Assembly (NCBI RefSeq): GCF_963678635.1
Contig: NC_087070.1
Location: forward strand, 36,583,109-36,647,108
Direction of reading: 5' to 3'
From: Symsagittifera roscoffensis
Taxonomy: Eukaryota; Xenacoelomorpha; Acoela; Convolutidae
Length of the DNA stretch: 64,000 nucleotides
Below the pieces are notes generated by a model. The model was given only the letters and a program-made list of their open reading frames with translations, made no database searches and was not told the DNA's origin. The position numbers were made by a program, and so were the translations under genes. Of this stretch, positions 1 to 10,879 are shown one piece after another (the first letter of the stretch is position 1; the number at the start of each line of letters is the position of its first letter).

Positions 1-253
1 CTACTAAAATCCTCAGGGCAGTCACTTTTCACAAAAACGTATTGGGTTTCAATCTACACCAAATAATTACGCTCTTTTTAGTTTAGACTTAGTGTAGCGA
101 ATATCCGAGTTCGGACCTGTTTTGTTTTGGTCTGGTTTTTACTGAAGGCAAGTTACCAGTGCAGTCACTGATTCCTAGCCTGTCTGATAATAACCTAATA
201 CCTCTCACTGTAGTCTTTCTTCCGTTTACCTAATCCTTTAATAAAATAATACC

Positions 254-424
254 TCTCCGGATTGGCAAAAATATGACCCTTCCCAAATTGGCAAAAATAG
301 GACCCTTCCGGATTGGTAAAATTTAGACCCCTCCGGATTGGGACCCCTCCGAATTAGCAAATATAAGACCCCTCCGGATTCGGACCCCTCCTAATTTGAA
401 AAAATTTTTGACCCCTCCGAATTG
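254..424 (+). repeat. Degenerate tandem repeat, ~20-35 bp units
   Basis: Seven to eight imperfect units, each made of a GACCC(C/T)TCC core followed by GGATTGG or GAATTGG and an A-rich spacer (GCAAAAATA and similar). Unit length varies from about 17 to 37 bp, so this is a loose minisatellite and not a uniform satellite. Single units recur in isolation over the next 2.6 kb. Confidence 0.65.
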
Positions 425-2331
425 GGAGCCCTTTGGTTTTGTAAAAGTAGCTTTTCGGAGATTTCCTTCTTTCAACCTATACCCCTCCGGATACGTTCTC
501 CGATGCTATTTTGCTTTTTCAATTAATTAGGAAGGGTATGTAATGCTTTTCTAGACCCTTCCGGATTGAAGCTAAGCCTCTTATTTGACAATTCACGCTA
601 ACGGTGAAGGGTCTTATCGCTAGCCTAACTTCGGCTCGATTAAGGTTTTCCTGTGCCTTTAGCCTTCCCTTTTCGTCTAGAACAGCCTAAAGTCACTTTA
701 TTCAACCCCTGTTGCCTTTTGGGAGGGGTGTAAGGGCTTTCCTAAAAAAAAATTATAAAACGTGAAGGGTCTACCCTCCCAAATTGGTGAATTTGCTAAA
801 AACAATCTCAAAAACTTCTCACGCTTACTTTTTCGAAAAACTTTTGTCCCTATCAGTAAGCTCAGCTAATTTTTGATCTATTGGTACCAAGATCAATTGA
901 ACATGCCCAGTACTTCCAAAGTTAATAACCAAAACGTCTTTTTTCTAAAGTCAAGAAATTTCTCTCTTATAGGTTCCGCCTAACTTTTTCCGCAATTCTG
1001 TTCTTTTCGACCTGAAAATTTTTGATCCGATCTCAGAAGGCCTATACTTTTCTAGTTCAGTGCAAAAGACCTGATCTAAAACGCTTTAGTTGAAAAAATT
1101 TGCGAAAAACTATGCTACCTAGACCCCTCCGGATTGATGAATCCACCAAATCAAAAACGTTAAGTTCGATTTCTCTGCAACCCGGAAGGCTTTCGGGTAG
1201 CGGGTTTTAAAACTCGTAGATTCATTAGTGGACGTTGTCCGAACAACTACTTTTACTGTTCTAACTCAAAAATTTCAAAAAATTTTCGGAATTTATAGTG
1301 TTTCGTTTTCTCAAAAATCACGAAAGTTTGGTTTTTGGTTCCAAAATAGTTCCAACCACTTCCGAACTAAACTTAACCGGTTCTATATATTATAGTAGTG
1401 CAGTTACGATGTAACACACTAATTTAGCGCTTTTTTCCGTTTCAAAAATTATCGATATCTCAAAAATCGCGATTTGTGGGGGGGTCAAAATATCGCTATT
1501 TTGACCCTAAAAACCGGTCTGCTTTCTGTGTTTTTCACTGAAAAACGGTATAGGAGTATTAATATAGGCTAAATAAGTAATAATATTAGTAATACTACAC
1601 CCCTCCGGGTTTGTTTAATATCCGAATTAAGGTGCTTAACTCGGATATTCGCAGTTCGGTAAAGGGTCACTACAGCGCAGCACTGTCGAGCCCCCCACAG
1701 ATTACTATCTTAATTTTTTGTACCAAAAGGGATACAAAACTTGTTAACGATACCCAACAGTTGATTGTTGTTGTCGTTGAGCCCCTTCTTCTTGCTCCTT
1801 GTACTGCTTGCCGGATCAATCTTCTCCCAAGACCCCTCTGGATTGAGCGCAAATCAGTTGAACCTTCCGGATTGAGCGCAGTTTATCATTAACGTGCTTA
1901 TATGCTGAAATAACTCTACAGTACAAGCCTCACAAACGGGCCACAAAATTGATCGTAACGATCCTGACTGATATAAATGCCTGTAGCAACAATATATCTA
2001 TCAACAACAAACGGGAGGGTCGGATCACATCTTGTCTGGGGGGATGATATCTACTGATTTTTTACTTTTTTACTGTTTTTGGTTTTTTCGGTTAATTTTT
2101 ATGTTTTTTGTTTTTCTTGGGTACTATACTACTTTTTGTTTGGTTTTATCTATATCTTTAAGTGTTTTTGGTCACGGACCACTCAGGAAATGACGGGACC
2201 GCGAATCCCCCCACCCTTCCTGGTTCGTGAATTTTTGGTCTTAACTAGGTTAAAAAGCTATTCACGGTAATCCGGAAGGCTTCCACGTTCCGAACTACCC
2301 TTCCGCCCCGGCTGTTTAGGCCTACTAAGGA

Positions 2332-2373
2332 CGTTAATGTGAGCATCCGCTCGGCGCGGAATGCTCGTTAACG
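2332..2373. other. Near-perfect hairpin/cruciform
   Basis: An outer CGTTAA/TTAACG pair encloses GAGCAT...ATGCTC and CCGC...GCGG arms around a short TCGGC loop. It is locally GC-rich in AT-rich DNA. No known RNA family was recognised; it could be the end of a small foldback element. Confidence 0.5.
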
Positions 2374-2981
2374 GTTCTGCCGGTCATGATGTTAAAAAGA
2401 ATAACACCCAGGAGCGCCATAAAAATATCTATGTAACATTCGCCCGGAAGATACATATCGACGGAAAATAAAACTAAGTCCTAAGACGACTGGCCAACGT
2501 CTAAACAGAGCTTTACATGCTTTTAACCGTCTCTACCAAGCCAGTACTTTCGGTGGTCTCTCTAACATCGGGTCGACGAAACGTTACTGCCTTCGGCTTC
2601 GGTCAAAACACTCATATTAACTAGATTGCATGCAGAAATAGTGAGCTCATGGCTGGGTATCAGTATCCCCAGACCACGAGATCACTCCTAAAATCAGGGC
2701 TACTACTATTTATTGAATTATTATTGTTTTTGTTCAGTAGATAAAAATCATCATCTCCATCGAAGATGGATGTATCAATATCAACCCTTTACCCCAACTC
2801 ATAGCTTCTCATCTTAGTAGAATGAATTCAGATGTTAATTAAATTCAACTCAGGACATAATAGGGAAGCTAAAAGTTTATATAAGTTAACAAAAGTTCCA
2901 GTCCCGAGACCCCTCCGGATTTCGGAATCCGTGGAAATAAGGCTCTTATCTTCCTTCCGGAAGGCTGTCTTCCACCCTCCA

Positions 2982-3031
2982 CCGTTGTTCGCAACGGCCT
3001 TGCAACTATTGTAGCGACACAATAGTTGCAA
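2982..3031. other. Two consecutive perfect hairpins
   Basis: The first hairpin (2982-2997) is CCGTTG-TTCG-CAACGG, a six-bp stem closed by a TTCG tetraloop. The second (3000-3031) is a 13-bp perfect stem, TTGCAACTATTGT paired with ACAATAGTTGCAA, around the loop AGCGAC. They are separated by 2 nt. A self-complementary CTTCCGGAAG lies just upstream at about 2955. The arrangement could be a structured RNA or a foldback DNA remnant. Confidence 0.55.
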
Positions 3032-3807
3032 CTCGGAACGGTCTCTGCTATTCCTGCAATCTGTCGTTGTTTTTCGATCACAATTCTCGTTGTTATCGCT
3101 AGCGCAACTAATGTTGTTGTGTTTTTCTCTGGTTTTCTATCAAAAATGGCCGTTTCTGACGTTTCTCAGAAATATGACGTCATACTTCGAATTTTTAAAA
3201 TTTCAAAATACCAGAATATCTTGACCTTCACTGTTTGACTAATCGTCCCAATAACGTTGTTAATCGCTTAAAACCGGCAATTCGGAAGGTTCGCTGCTAA
3301 AATTCCGAATCTGCTGAATTTGCATTTTGGTCCATTCTGGTCGAATGTCACACTTGGCTTCGTTAGAGAGTCAAAAGTCCGGAGATGAGTACACACCAAC
3401 ACTACGCGATCTACGAACGGATATAAATTTCTCCTTGCTGAGATCCGCGACAACATGTTGAGAGGCTCCAGAAATGCTCGCCCCGTGGCCTAATTATGGT
3501 TTACCTACTTTTACCCTTCTCTTTTCATTTTCCTGGTGCTTTCTTATTTCCTTCTCGTAGTTCACTTCAATTGGCGCTAGTGTTTCTAATTTTTTTTTTG
3601 CTCACTTCCTCTTATAGGCGTGGTCCTCATTTTTATATTTCCTTGTTTCATTTTTTTAATCATGTAACTCTATCTGGTGAATTTACCATCTTCAAGTTTA
3701 TTTTAACGCATTTTCAAAATTTTGTTTTATAAAAACAGTTATTGTGAAAATGTATGGTATCGGGTTTTTTTTCGAGACGCTATGGGAAAAATTTTAAATT
3801 TTAACAG

Positions 3808-4735
3808 CCTTCGAAAAATTCGGACGGGATTTTTGACCCATCTTTATGGATTTCTACATTTTCTGAAGAACTACACTCCCAAATCTGATGTTTTGTTTTA
3901 AATCAAAAGAACGCGTTTGTGAAAAGCTCCCTTGCAGCAGCGGCTTTGCCAAAACTTCTTTAAACAAAAAGTTATGATCTTTGGAAAAGTCAAATTGTCG
4001 ACTTTTTGATCATTTTATGTAACTTTTTGTATTTTCTCAAAAACGACCCTCCCATATCTAAAACTTTGGTTTCAATGGGTAGAACGGGTTCAATGGGTAG
4101 AACGGGTAGAAAGTTTTGTAAACAAAGTTTTATGGCCCTCAGAAAAGTTAAGTTTTGATTCTTTGACTTTTCTTGAAAATTTTCTTTCCAAGTCTGAGGT
4201 TTTGATTTCAATAGGTAGAACGGGTTGTGAGAAGCTCTTTTCCATGCGCCCAAATTTTTTATGCACAAAAAGTTATGGCTCTTGGAAATGTCAAATTTAT
4301 CGATTTTTTGCCGTTTTTTGAAGCTGTTTGACTTTTCTCGAAAGCTACCCTTTCAAATTTTGGTTGCAATGGATAGAACGGGTTATGGGAAGCTCAACTG
4401 CATAAGCGGTGACCGCCAATTGAGAGAAGCTCCCCTGTATCAGCAGTTACGTTGGAATTTTCAAAAACCCAAGATTATAGCCCTTAGTCAAGTTTTGTTT
4501 GTTTTTTAAAATTTGATTTTTCTCCAAAATTTCCCAGCCGAATTTGATGTCAATTTTTAAATCGAAGCAACTGGTTGTCGGAAGCTTACGTGCCAAGCTG
4601 CTGCGCCTAAAGAATTGTACGAAAAACATTCTCGAAGCTGTACGAAAAACAAGTTTCCAAATTCTCGAAGAAGTTCACTCCCACTTATATTATGAGAGAA
4701 CCAACTATTCATTCCGCATCAGTACAAAAAATTAA
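3808..4735 (+). mobile_element. Element with ~167-bp internal tandem units, copy 1
   Basis: Five to six diverged units of roughly 135-180 bp. Each contains in order a CTCCCAAATCTG-like block, GGTTTCAATGGGTAGAACGG, GAAGCTC...TGCA..AGCGG, a CACAAAAAGTTATGGC block and GGAAAAGTCAA followed by T-rich DNA. The copy at about 30793-31975 has the same unit order, the same left start (CTTCGAAAAA...TTTTTGACCCAT) and the same right end (GCATCAGTA followed by a run of A). Shared ends on both sides mean the array moved as a unit. Bivalve 'pearl' and Helentron-like elements have this plan, but no replication-type terminus or hairpin was verified here. Confidence 0.55.
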
Positions 4736-4843
4736 GAAAATTATCAAACAGATATTTTCAGCGTCAGCTGGCCTCTAGTTATTTGAACGTAAAATTTTAA
4801 GAACCTAATATTGTTATCAATTACGTTCGATTTTCAGACAAAC

Positions 4844-5050
4844 ATGTTGACCCGATTGCTGAGATCAAGTCGAATCCAACGCCTGCCAGGTCGGGCCATG
4901 TCGCAGACCACACATTCTCTCAAGAAACCTGAGAAATTCACCGGGGAGGATTTGAAGACGTTCCTTACGGTCTACTTCTTAGTTATATACCCACTGGAGA
5001 TCTGGTATCGATCAAGCTCCAAACCGAAGGTTGAAGCGGAAGCACATTGA
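4844..5050 (+). CDS. Small single-pass, mitochondrial-type protein (68 aa)
   Basis: A 68-residue protein beginning MLTRLLRSSRIQRLPGRAMS. The N-terminus is Arg-rich with no acidic residue in the first 29, as in mitochondrial presequences. One hydrophobic helix lies at about residues 37-55 (LKTFLTVYFLVIYPLEIWY), followed by a basic then acidic tail. This size and layout is common among accessory subunits of respiratory complexes, but no specific family is recognised. A weak likeness to the FTG...RSK pattern of the ATP-synthase-associated DAPIT/USMG5 peptide was noted and not relied on. The ATG at 4844 is chosen because GATTTTCAG ends at 4837, only 6 nt upstream, and the frame upstream is intronic-looking. 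Importin-alpha starts about 0.2 kb downstream on the same strand. Confidence 0.55.
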   Translation: MLTRLLRSSRIQRLPGRAMSQTTHSLKKPEKFTGEDLKTFLTVYFLVIYPLEIWYRSSSKPKVEAEAH

Positions 5051-5069
5051 TTCCGAGTTAATACGGACA

Positions 5070-5075
5070 ATTAAA
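5070..5075 (+). terminator. Candidate polyadenylation signal ATTAAA
   Basis: ATTAAA sits 20 nt after the stop of the small upstream gene and about 160 nt before the acceptor-like site that precedes importin-alpha. It is the only close poly(A)-signal variant there. Confidence 0.4.
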
Positions 5076-5220
5076 GACAGTTTCCTTACTCAGATGACTT
5101 GAAATATACATTTTGACTGAACTTAGTATATGAAATAATTCACCATAACGGATATTAGTTTTAATTTTGATTGTTTTACTGAATGACAAACAATACATAA
5201 AAATTGAAAACAGCTGTCAA

Positions 5221-5263
5221 GATTGACCATTTCAGATAGTCTTTGCCATTCACATTCTCCGAA
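5221..5263 (+). promoter_or_regulatory. Splice-acceptor-like site just before importin-alpha start
   Basis: ACCATTTCAG ends at 5235, leaving a 28-nt leader before the ATG at 5264. With only about 185 nt between the previous stop codon and this AG, either a spliced-leader trans-splice site or the end of a 5'-UTR intron would explain it. No promoter element was recognised in the gap. Confidence 0.45.
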
Positions 5264-8200
5264 ATGACTGACCAGGAAAACAGACTGCGAAAGTTTAAAA
5301 ATGTTGGAAAGGATCTCGAAGAGAGGCGAAGCAACCGACAAGAAAATCAAATTGAGCTGCGTAAGAACAAGAAGGAAGAGCAGATGATGAAACGTCGAAA
5401 TATCGAGTCGGTTGATGTGAACGAACCACTGAGTCCCGTCCAGGTTAATAATTCCGACGGATCTGTAATTCAAAATGCCGCTACAAATGAGCCTATTATG
5501 ACTCTGGATGACATCAAGACCCACATCGAGGGATCTGACCCCATGAAAGTGCTTTCGGCTGTCAGAAGTACAAGACGGCTTCTTTCTCGTGAACGAAATC
5601 CGCCTATCGGTAAAATAATTGACGCTAATTTGATTCCTTCATTAGTGAGGTATCTGACGGCTGATGATAATCCGCTATTGCAGTTTGAAGCTGCGTGGGC
5701 AATAACAAATATTGCGTCAGGAACTACAGAGCAGACCAAAGCTGTCGTAAAATCAGGCGCAGTTGAATCTTTCGTGCATTTGTTGCAGTCTGAGCATATG
5801 AATGTTGTGGAACAGGCCGTTTGGGCTCTGGGAAATATTGCCGGGGATGGGGCTCCGCAGCGTGATCGAGTTACGGAGGCAGGAGCTGTGCCAATCTTGA
5901 TTAAGCTGTCTACTTCCATCACGAATCTGCCTATGCTGAGAAACATTACTTGGACCATTTCTAACTTGTGCCGAAACAAGAATCCGCAGCCTAAAATTGA
6001 GGTTATTCAAGAGCTGTTGCCTACTTTGAAATTGTTGCTCGCCAATGATGACCGCGATATTATGACTGATGCTTGCTGGGCACTTTCTTATGTCACCGAT
6101 TCAACCGATGAACGAATTCAGCTTCCTCTTGATATCGGAATTTTGCCACGATTGATTCATTTGCTTCACAGCAGCGATCCACGAATCACAACTCCTGCCT
6201 TGCGAACTGTTGGAAATATAGTTACAGGAAATGACATGCAAACTCAATGTGTCATTGAAGAAGGAGGCTTGAATGCATTTGGACAGTTGCTTAAGCACCA
6301 GAAGAATAACATTGTCAAGGAGGCCGCTTGGGCTTTGAGTAATATCACGGCTGGAAACACTTCTCAAATACAGGCGTTTCTCGACGCTGGCTTACTAGGT
6401 CCGGTAATTGAAGTTCTGAGGAGTGGTGATTTCAAAAGTCAAAAAGAGGCAGCATGGGTAATCACTAATTTGTCAACTGGCGGAGAGATTCAACAGATTT
6501 TGCAGCCTATTCAAGCAGGAATAATGGAGCCTTACGGACTTTTGCTGGACTGTCAAGATGGAAAAATTGTGCAAATGGTTTTGGAAGGCTTGAGGAACTT
6601 CTTGCTTGCTGCTAAACAAATCAACCAGGTATATTAAATAACATTTAAGGTTTGTAATCTGAAACGGGTTTGGGCGCTCTTAACCTAGATAGACGCAAAA
6701 AAATATCTGAGCAGCATGTGTAGTGTTTGTTTAGCAGAAAAGAGTTTAGATGACAAGATATTAAGTTGAGATTATTAAAAGAAATGGGTTGTATGAGCTT
6801 TTATTCTGCTCAAACATATTTAAAAGGGTCAGTCATGATTTAACAACTTCCTTTAGAACATAAGCTTTTCACAGATTAAGAGTGCAGTTTCTTAATTGTA
6901 AAGTAATTGTTTTAAGATTTGAATACTTCTCGTTTTTTATTGCTTTTGCGAGAGCAAGTGTCTTGTACTCGGGAAGAGACTTTTTCCCCGTAAACATTTT
7001 TCTTACACACCTGTAAGAAATCATGAAGTTGCTTTATTACTGAACCATAGCAACTTCGAGACTCCCCCCACTTGGAATTAATGTAACGCGGTTGCCTTGT
7101 ACTCTAAGGTCGGAGATTTGGGTCCCGGTGGACCTTGTTTTTTTTCAGTCGGTATGAAATTTAATTTTTTCCGGGAAACATCGAATTGTCAGACTTTCGG
7201 TTGTCAGCTGATGTTTTGTCGCCTTAGTTGCCACATCGGGGATTTTTTTTTTGTGCTGTCAGCAGTTTTTATCGTAGACGCATTTGTTTTTGATTTACTC
7301 CTGTAATTTGAAAAAATTAGTAGCCCTGACGTTGTATATTTTCCTTGGTATTACTTTTTTCGCTTAAAAGCTTTATTCGGACTAAATGGTTTCGGCTTAT
7401 GTTTTTATCGGACTAGTTACCTTATTTTTTTTCCACTTCAAAGGCAAGAAATGGTTTTTCTGAAAAGTTCTGTTATTTTGTGTTGCAAGATTTCAAAGTT
7501 TTAAAACTTATTTGCTCCAAATTGTATGCTCCAACTGGTGTCTTTCATAGAGTTTTTGGCTGAGTTTTGTTTGAATAATTCATTAATTTGTGTTTTAACG
7601 CCGGAGATAGTGTTTCTCAAATTGAAGATCCGTGTGTCAAATTGAACTTACAACGAAACAAACATATGAAGTTTTTGTAGATAATCATAAAAATAAAAAA
7701 TTTCTTCAGTGCATATATGCAGTTTTAGCACCAAAGAGGATAACCGACTGGTAATAGATACCTTTAATTGGTTACCCTGTCTCAGACAGATAGCGAATTA
7801 TCTTATATTTCAATCGCACGTGTATGGCGAAAGACAGTATTCCAAATATTTGTTTGTCGTAATTACAAAATAACTCAATTAGAATATAATTTTTCTATGT
7901 GATTACCAAAAGTTAGGATAATTTATTTACACTTGCGATCAGCTTAGTGTGTTATTACGAACCTTCTTTTTTCTAACCTAATTCGTAAATAAAAGTGCTC
8001 ATTAAAAGTGTTCAACTGAATTGTAAATTGCAATGCAGAATTGGAAATTGCATAGCATAGCATCTTTTCTCTACTTAATTTGTGGCTAGTGTTTGGTACC
8101 TATAAAGCTTCCGTGGCTCAGTGGATAGTAGTGATCCTTTTATTTTCCAGGTCGTAGGTTCGAATCTTTGAGGTTGCCGAATTTTTTTTTTACTATTTCG

Positions 8201-10416
8201 AAGGTTATTTACTCTGTGGTATTACAAACGTGTACTAGACTTTTTTCCCGTAAACAACTTTGTCCACATGACTCATTATACTCCTGATGTACCTTGCTTC
8301 ATAAAGAACTCAAAATTTTTAGTGTCTCTTGCATACTTAGCCTCGTGGTAACGAATACGCCTGGGATTGCAAAGGTCGTGTGTTCGAATCTGACTAGGAC
8401 CAGTTTTTTTCAAACGGTAAATATTCCGGATCGAAAAAAATTCGGCCTATTATTTGTCTGCTTATGTTTAGTTGGCAGGAATCGTTTATTTGTCTGCTTA
8501 TATTTAGTTGGCCAGAATCGTTTATTTTAGCTGTAAACAATTCTCACTGCAGTTGCTTTTAGCATTTAAGAAATCCGGCGGAATTGAACTTAGGTTTTCA
8601 TATTGGTTGTAATTTCACCGGCTCAATCTATATAAAAAAAAAAATTTTTTCGTATCATTTTTTTTTGTCTTTTTATAGGCTTAATAAGTTTCGGCTGAAT
8701 TAATATCGACTAAGTGGTCACTTATTGCGTTGTTGCGACCGAAAATTGTTTTATGAGGGTGTGTGTGCTCTGAGGAAAAAAGGGACTTAACTTTTTTATC
8801 AGTTTAGAACATTTTTTGTATTTTTTCGGCATGAAGGGTTTCTGCTCAGGTTTTTTCGGCTTTGTTACTGCTTGGTTATTATAAATTCAAATCCAATCAA
8901 CCATCTGGCGCAGAGGTAAATTAGCAGTTTAATATGGCAAACGTTTGCGGTTTGAATCCTGCCGTGTCCTTTTTTGAAACAGTTTTTGTGCTTTTTCGGA
9001 CTATCGTCCGTCTGTTTATTTTGTCGGCTGGCTTCTTGAAGCTCGATGGTTCAGCTTTATTCCAAGTTGTTGTAACCTCTATGCTTGAGACGTCAAATCC
9101 CGGTAGTTCGATTCCAATTGAGACTTGTTGTTTTGCAAATAAATAATTTGGGCAAATTTAGATTATTGTCAGTCTGCTCAGTTCTGCAGAAAGGACTTTT
9201 TGAAAACTTACCTTATTTATAGCATTCCTAAAGCTATTTTAAGATTTTCCAATGATGCAGGTAATTTTGGGCTTTTGTTGCAGTTGTCATTGACAAAAAC
9301 GTTTTTTTTCCCTTTTTTCCGTTTGTTTTTAATCATAGTTATTCATAATTGTATCGCTAAGGTGCGAAGCAAAGCTTCGCCTTTGTGTTAAAATTTTGCA
9401 CAAAGTTATTTCGATGTAAGTTTTTTTGACTGTTTTTTCAAATTTCAAATCGATTGGAAGGCAGCGTTTTGAAACCCTACCGGGTCGGTTTGCTGTCCTC
9501 TCGGGGTTAAATTATAGCTAATATTGTGTAAATACATGTTGAACTTGCTTTAATTCGCGGGAAATAAATTCATCCTTTCTTTTTCGTCTCATTTATTGCC
9601 TGCTGGCTTGCAACGTCATGTTTTGTGGTATCGCAAGTGGCATAAAGCTCCGCTTCGCCTCTGTGTTCAATTGTGGTTGCTGGAAAAATCGGGTAATTTT
9701 AATTTTTTCTTTTTTTTAGTTTTGTTCATTTTGAATCAGTGTGGTTGGAGCGTTCTGTGCTTCTTGATCTAAGTTTAAAGATAGTTCTAGTTCAAAAGCG
9801 TTTTAGTTCAATGATTTTTTGGATAATTTTCGCACGTTAAAATGTGAAAGGAACTTTATGCGCTATTTACCGAGTAACAATTTACTCTTGTTCTTGTTTA
9901 ATTTGAATGATGCCCTATTTTTCTAGTTGACGATCATGTTTTTTGTCTGTGATTGTAGCTGGAGATCATGACTAATGTTGTGGAGGAGAGTGGGACGTTG
10001 GACAGACTGGAGCAACTGCAGCACCACTCCAACGAGGACATCTACAAGGCAGCCTACGCTCTACTGGAGGAGTTCTTTTCAGACGAAGCAGCCGTTGCTG
10101 CTAATCCAGGTACGTCTACTCAAAAAAGAATCTGTTTCATGTGAAGGCAAATCTTGTTATCTTTCAAAATTATCTTAACATAATGAACCGTTGATTGAAA
10201 AACTGAAAAAGAAACGGCTGCTTTGAGTCTTTTTTTTTAGAGTATCATCTCCCGTCAGTGAAATTTTTTGATAATCATCTACTTATTAGTAGAAAAGCAT
10301 TATACTGTTCAAAAAATATTGTTTCAGGTGAAGCTGCGGTTCCCGAGGTCACGCCAGAAGGCTACTTGACTATGGGATCGAATGAAGATGCGACTGAACA
10401 TCAGTTCAGCTTCTAA
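5264..10416 (+). CDS. Importin subunit alpha, KPNA2-like (534 aa, 3 coding exons)
   Basis: Nuclear import adaptor that binds classical nuclear localisation signals in the cytoplasm and links them to importin-beta. Coding exons are 5264-6628, 9959-10109 and 10328-10416, with junctions CAG|GTATAT...TTGTAG|CTG and CAG|GTACGT...TTTCAG|GTG and consistent phases (0, then 1). Residues 1-50 form the basic importin-beta-binding domain (RLRKFKNVGKD, KKEEQMMKRRN). About ten armadillo repeats follow. The NLS-groove W-x3-N pairs are present: W145/N149, W187/N191, W230/N234, W356/N360 and W398/N402, with W272-ALSY in the fourth position as usual. The C-terminus (VPEVTPEGY near the end, finishing HQFSF) resembles KPNA2, not KPNA1 or KPNA3. 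Length matches the family (about 520-540). ATG 5264 is the first in frame after the acceptor-like site at 5235. Only two introns interrupt the coding region. Confidence 0.95.
6941..7431 (+). mobile_element. tRNA-derived SINE, long type, copy 1
   Basis: Matches 16092-16575 along its whole length: GCGAGAGCAAGTGTCTTGTA at the start, then TTTTCCCGTAAACA, AGCAACTTCGAGAC, a degraded tRNA-like block (CTTGG...GGTTG..., CTAAGG...GG), TTAGTAGCCCTGACGTT and a TCGGCTTATGTTTTTATCGG end. Internal T-runs are frequent. It is non-coding, and the 69-aa open frame inside it is spurious. Confidence 0.7.
7930..8208 (+). mobile_element. tRNA-derived SINE, short type, copy 1
   Basis: The start CACTTGCGATCAGCTTAGTG is shared with the copy at 22760 and, more loosely, with 29287. 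A tRNA-like part follows the phrase GTGGCTAGTGTTTGGT: A box TGGCTCAGTGGATAG at about 8114-8128 and B box GGTTCGAATC at 8158-8167. A T-run follows at once. The anticodon arm does not fold like a working tRNA, so this is a SINE and not a tRNA gene. Confidence 0.7.
8210..8545 (+). mobile_element. tRNA-derived SINE, adjoining copy
   Basis: It begins right after the previous SINE with ATTACAAACGTGTACTAGAC and TTTTTTCCCGTAAACAAC, a head also seen at about 10905 and, degraded, at 20880 and 30215. A-box-like AGCCTCGTGGTAACG lies at 8339-8353 and B box GTTCGAATC at 8382-8390. Two near-identical TTTGTCTGCTTAT segments about 46 bp apart form its 3' part. Confidence 0.65.
8872..9395 (+). mobile_element. 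Dimeric tRNA-derived SINE, copy 1
   Basis: It carries two tRNA-like heads. The first has CTGGCGCAGAGGTA (8905) and GGTTTGAATCC (8949). The second ends with TAGTTCGATTCC (9104-9115). The same double arrangement, with the same linker (CTTTTTCGGACTATCGTCCG, then TGTC...CAGAAAGGACTTTT), occurs at 10880-11430. The 3' end has a perfect hairpin, GCGAAGC-AAA-GCTTCGC at 9364-9380, followed by CTTTGTGTTAAAA. Confidence 0.7.
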
Positions 10417-10830
10417 TCAATCACAAATAGGACACAACCCGATCATGCTGAATCACCCAAGTGCAATTAAATAACTAATTGACCCGTGCAATAACTCATC
10501 CAATTTTAACTTGAGAAATGAAATTGATTGGATTGATGTTAAAACTGAATTGATTGACTTTTGAAAATTTTGACTTGATTGACTTAATTTTTGTTGTGGA
10601 TGGAAAACAGGGGGATAAATATAGGAGTTCTCCACTCATTAGCTTAATTTAGCGTGGAAGTGAATACTGTTTGACTAGATGTTGAATGATATCGTTTAAT
10701 TTGTGAATTGCAACAATGGCTTGAATTTGAGGAATCTCGTGATGATGAGGACTTGAAGTCTGAAAATAACTATGTATGTATGATTGCTTGTTGATTTAAC
10801 TAATAAAGTGTTCGTGAATTGCAGTTTTCT
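10417..10830 (+). terminator. Importin-alpha 3'-UTR with AATAAA signal
   Basis: About 0.4 kb of non-repetitive 3'-UTR follows the TAA stop. AATAAA at 10802-10807 is followed by a GT-rich stretch (GTGTTCGTG), the usual downstream element, so cleavage near 10820-10830 is likely. A SINE begins about 50 bp further on. Confidence 0.65.
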
Positions 10831-10879
10831 GTATCTGAATTGATATCCCCTTGAACGATTGCAGATGTCCTTACCCTTG

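Larger units (their letters stand above)
1..3763. other. Non-coding region with recurrent CCCTCCGGATTG motif
   Basis: No convincing coding exon was found here; open frames are short and composition-driven. The stretch differs from the rest of the window by many dispersed copies of a C-rich motif, CCC(C/T)TCCGGATTG and near variants, for example near 254, 310, 337, 375, 412, 483, 560, 1121, 1601, 1830, 1864 and 2910. The related palindrome CTTCCGGAAG or its halves appears near 1177, 2271, 2955 and 3286. From 3500 on it becomes T-rich. It could be a decayed repeat-rich spacer or part of a gene whose exons lie outside the window. Confidence 0.4.
6629..9958 (+). other. Importin-alpha intron 1, SINE-filled
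   Basis: A 3.3-kb intron with a GTATAT donor and GATTGTAG acceptor. Most of it is T-rich repeat: SINE copies at about 6941-7431, 7930-8208, 8210-8545 and 8872-9395, all on the gene's strand. Nothing specific was recognised in 6640-6940, 7440-7925 or 9400-9950, apart from a SINE-tail-like GCTTCGCCTCTGTGTT at about 9650. Confidence 0.75.

Noticed and set aside
5470-5979. 169-codon open frame on minus inside importin-alpha
   Set aside because: It is the antisense shadow of the well-supported armadillo-repeat exon and has no family resemblance.
8108-8178. Possible functional tRNA gene
   Set aside because: A and B boxes are good but the acceptor and anticodon stems do not pair, and sibling copies at 22760 and 29287 show it is a SINE.
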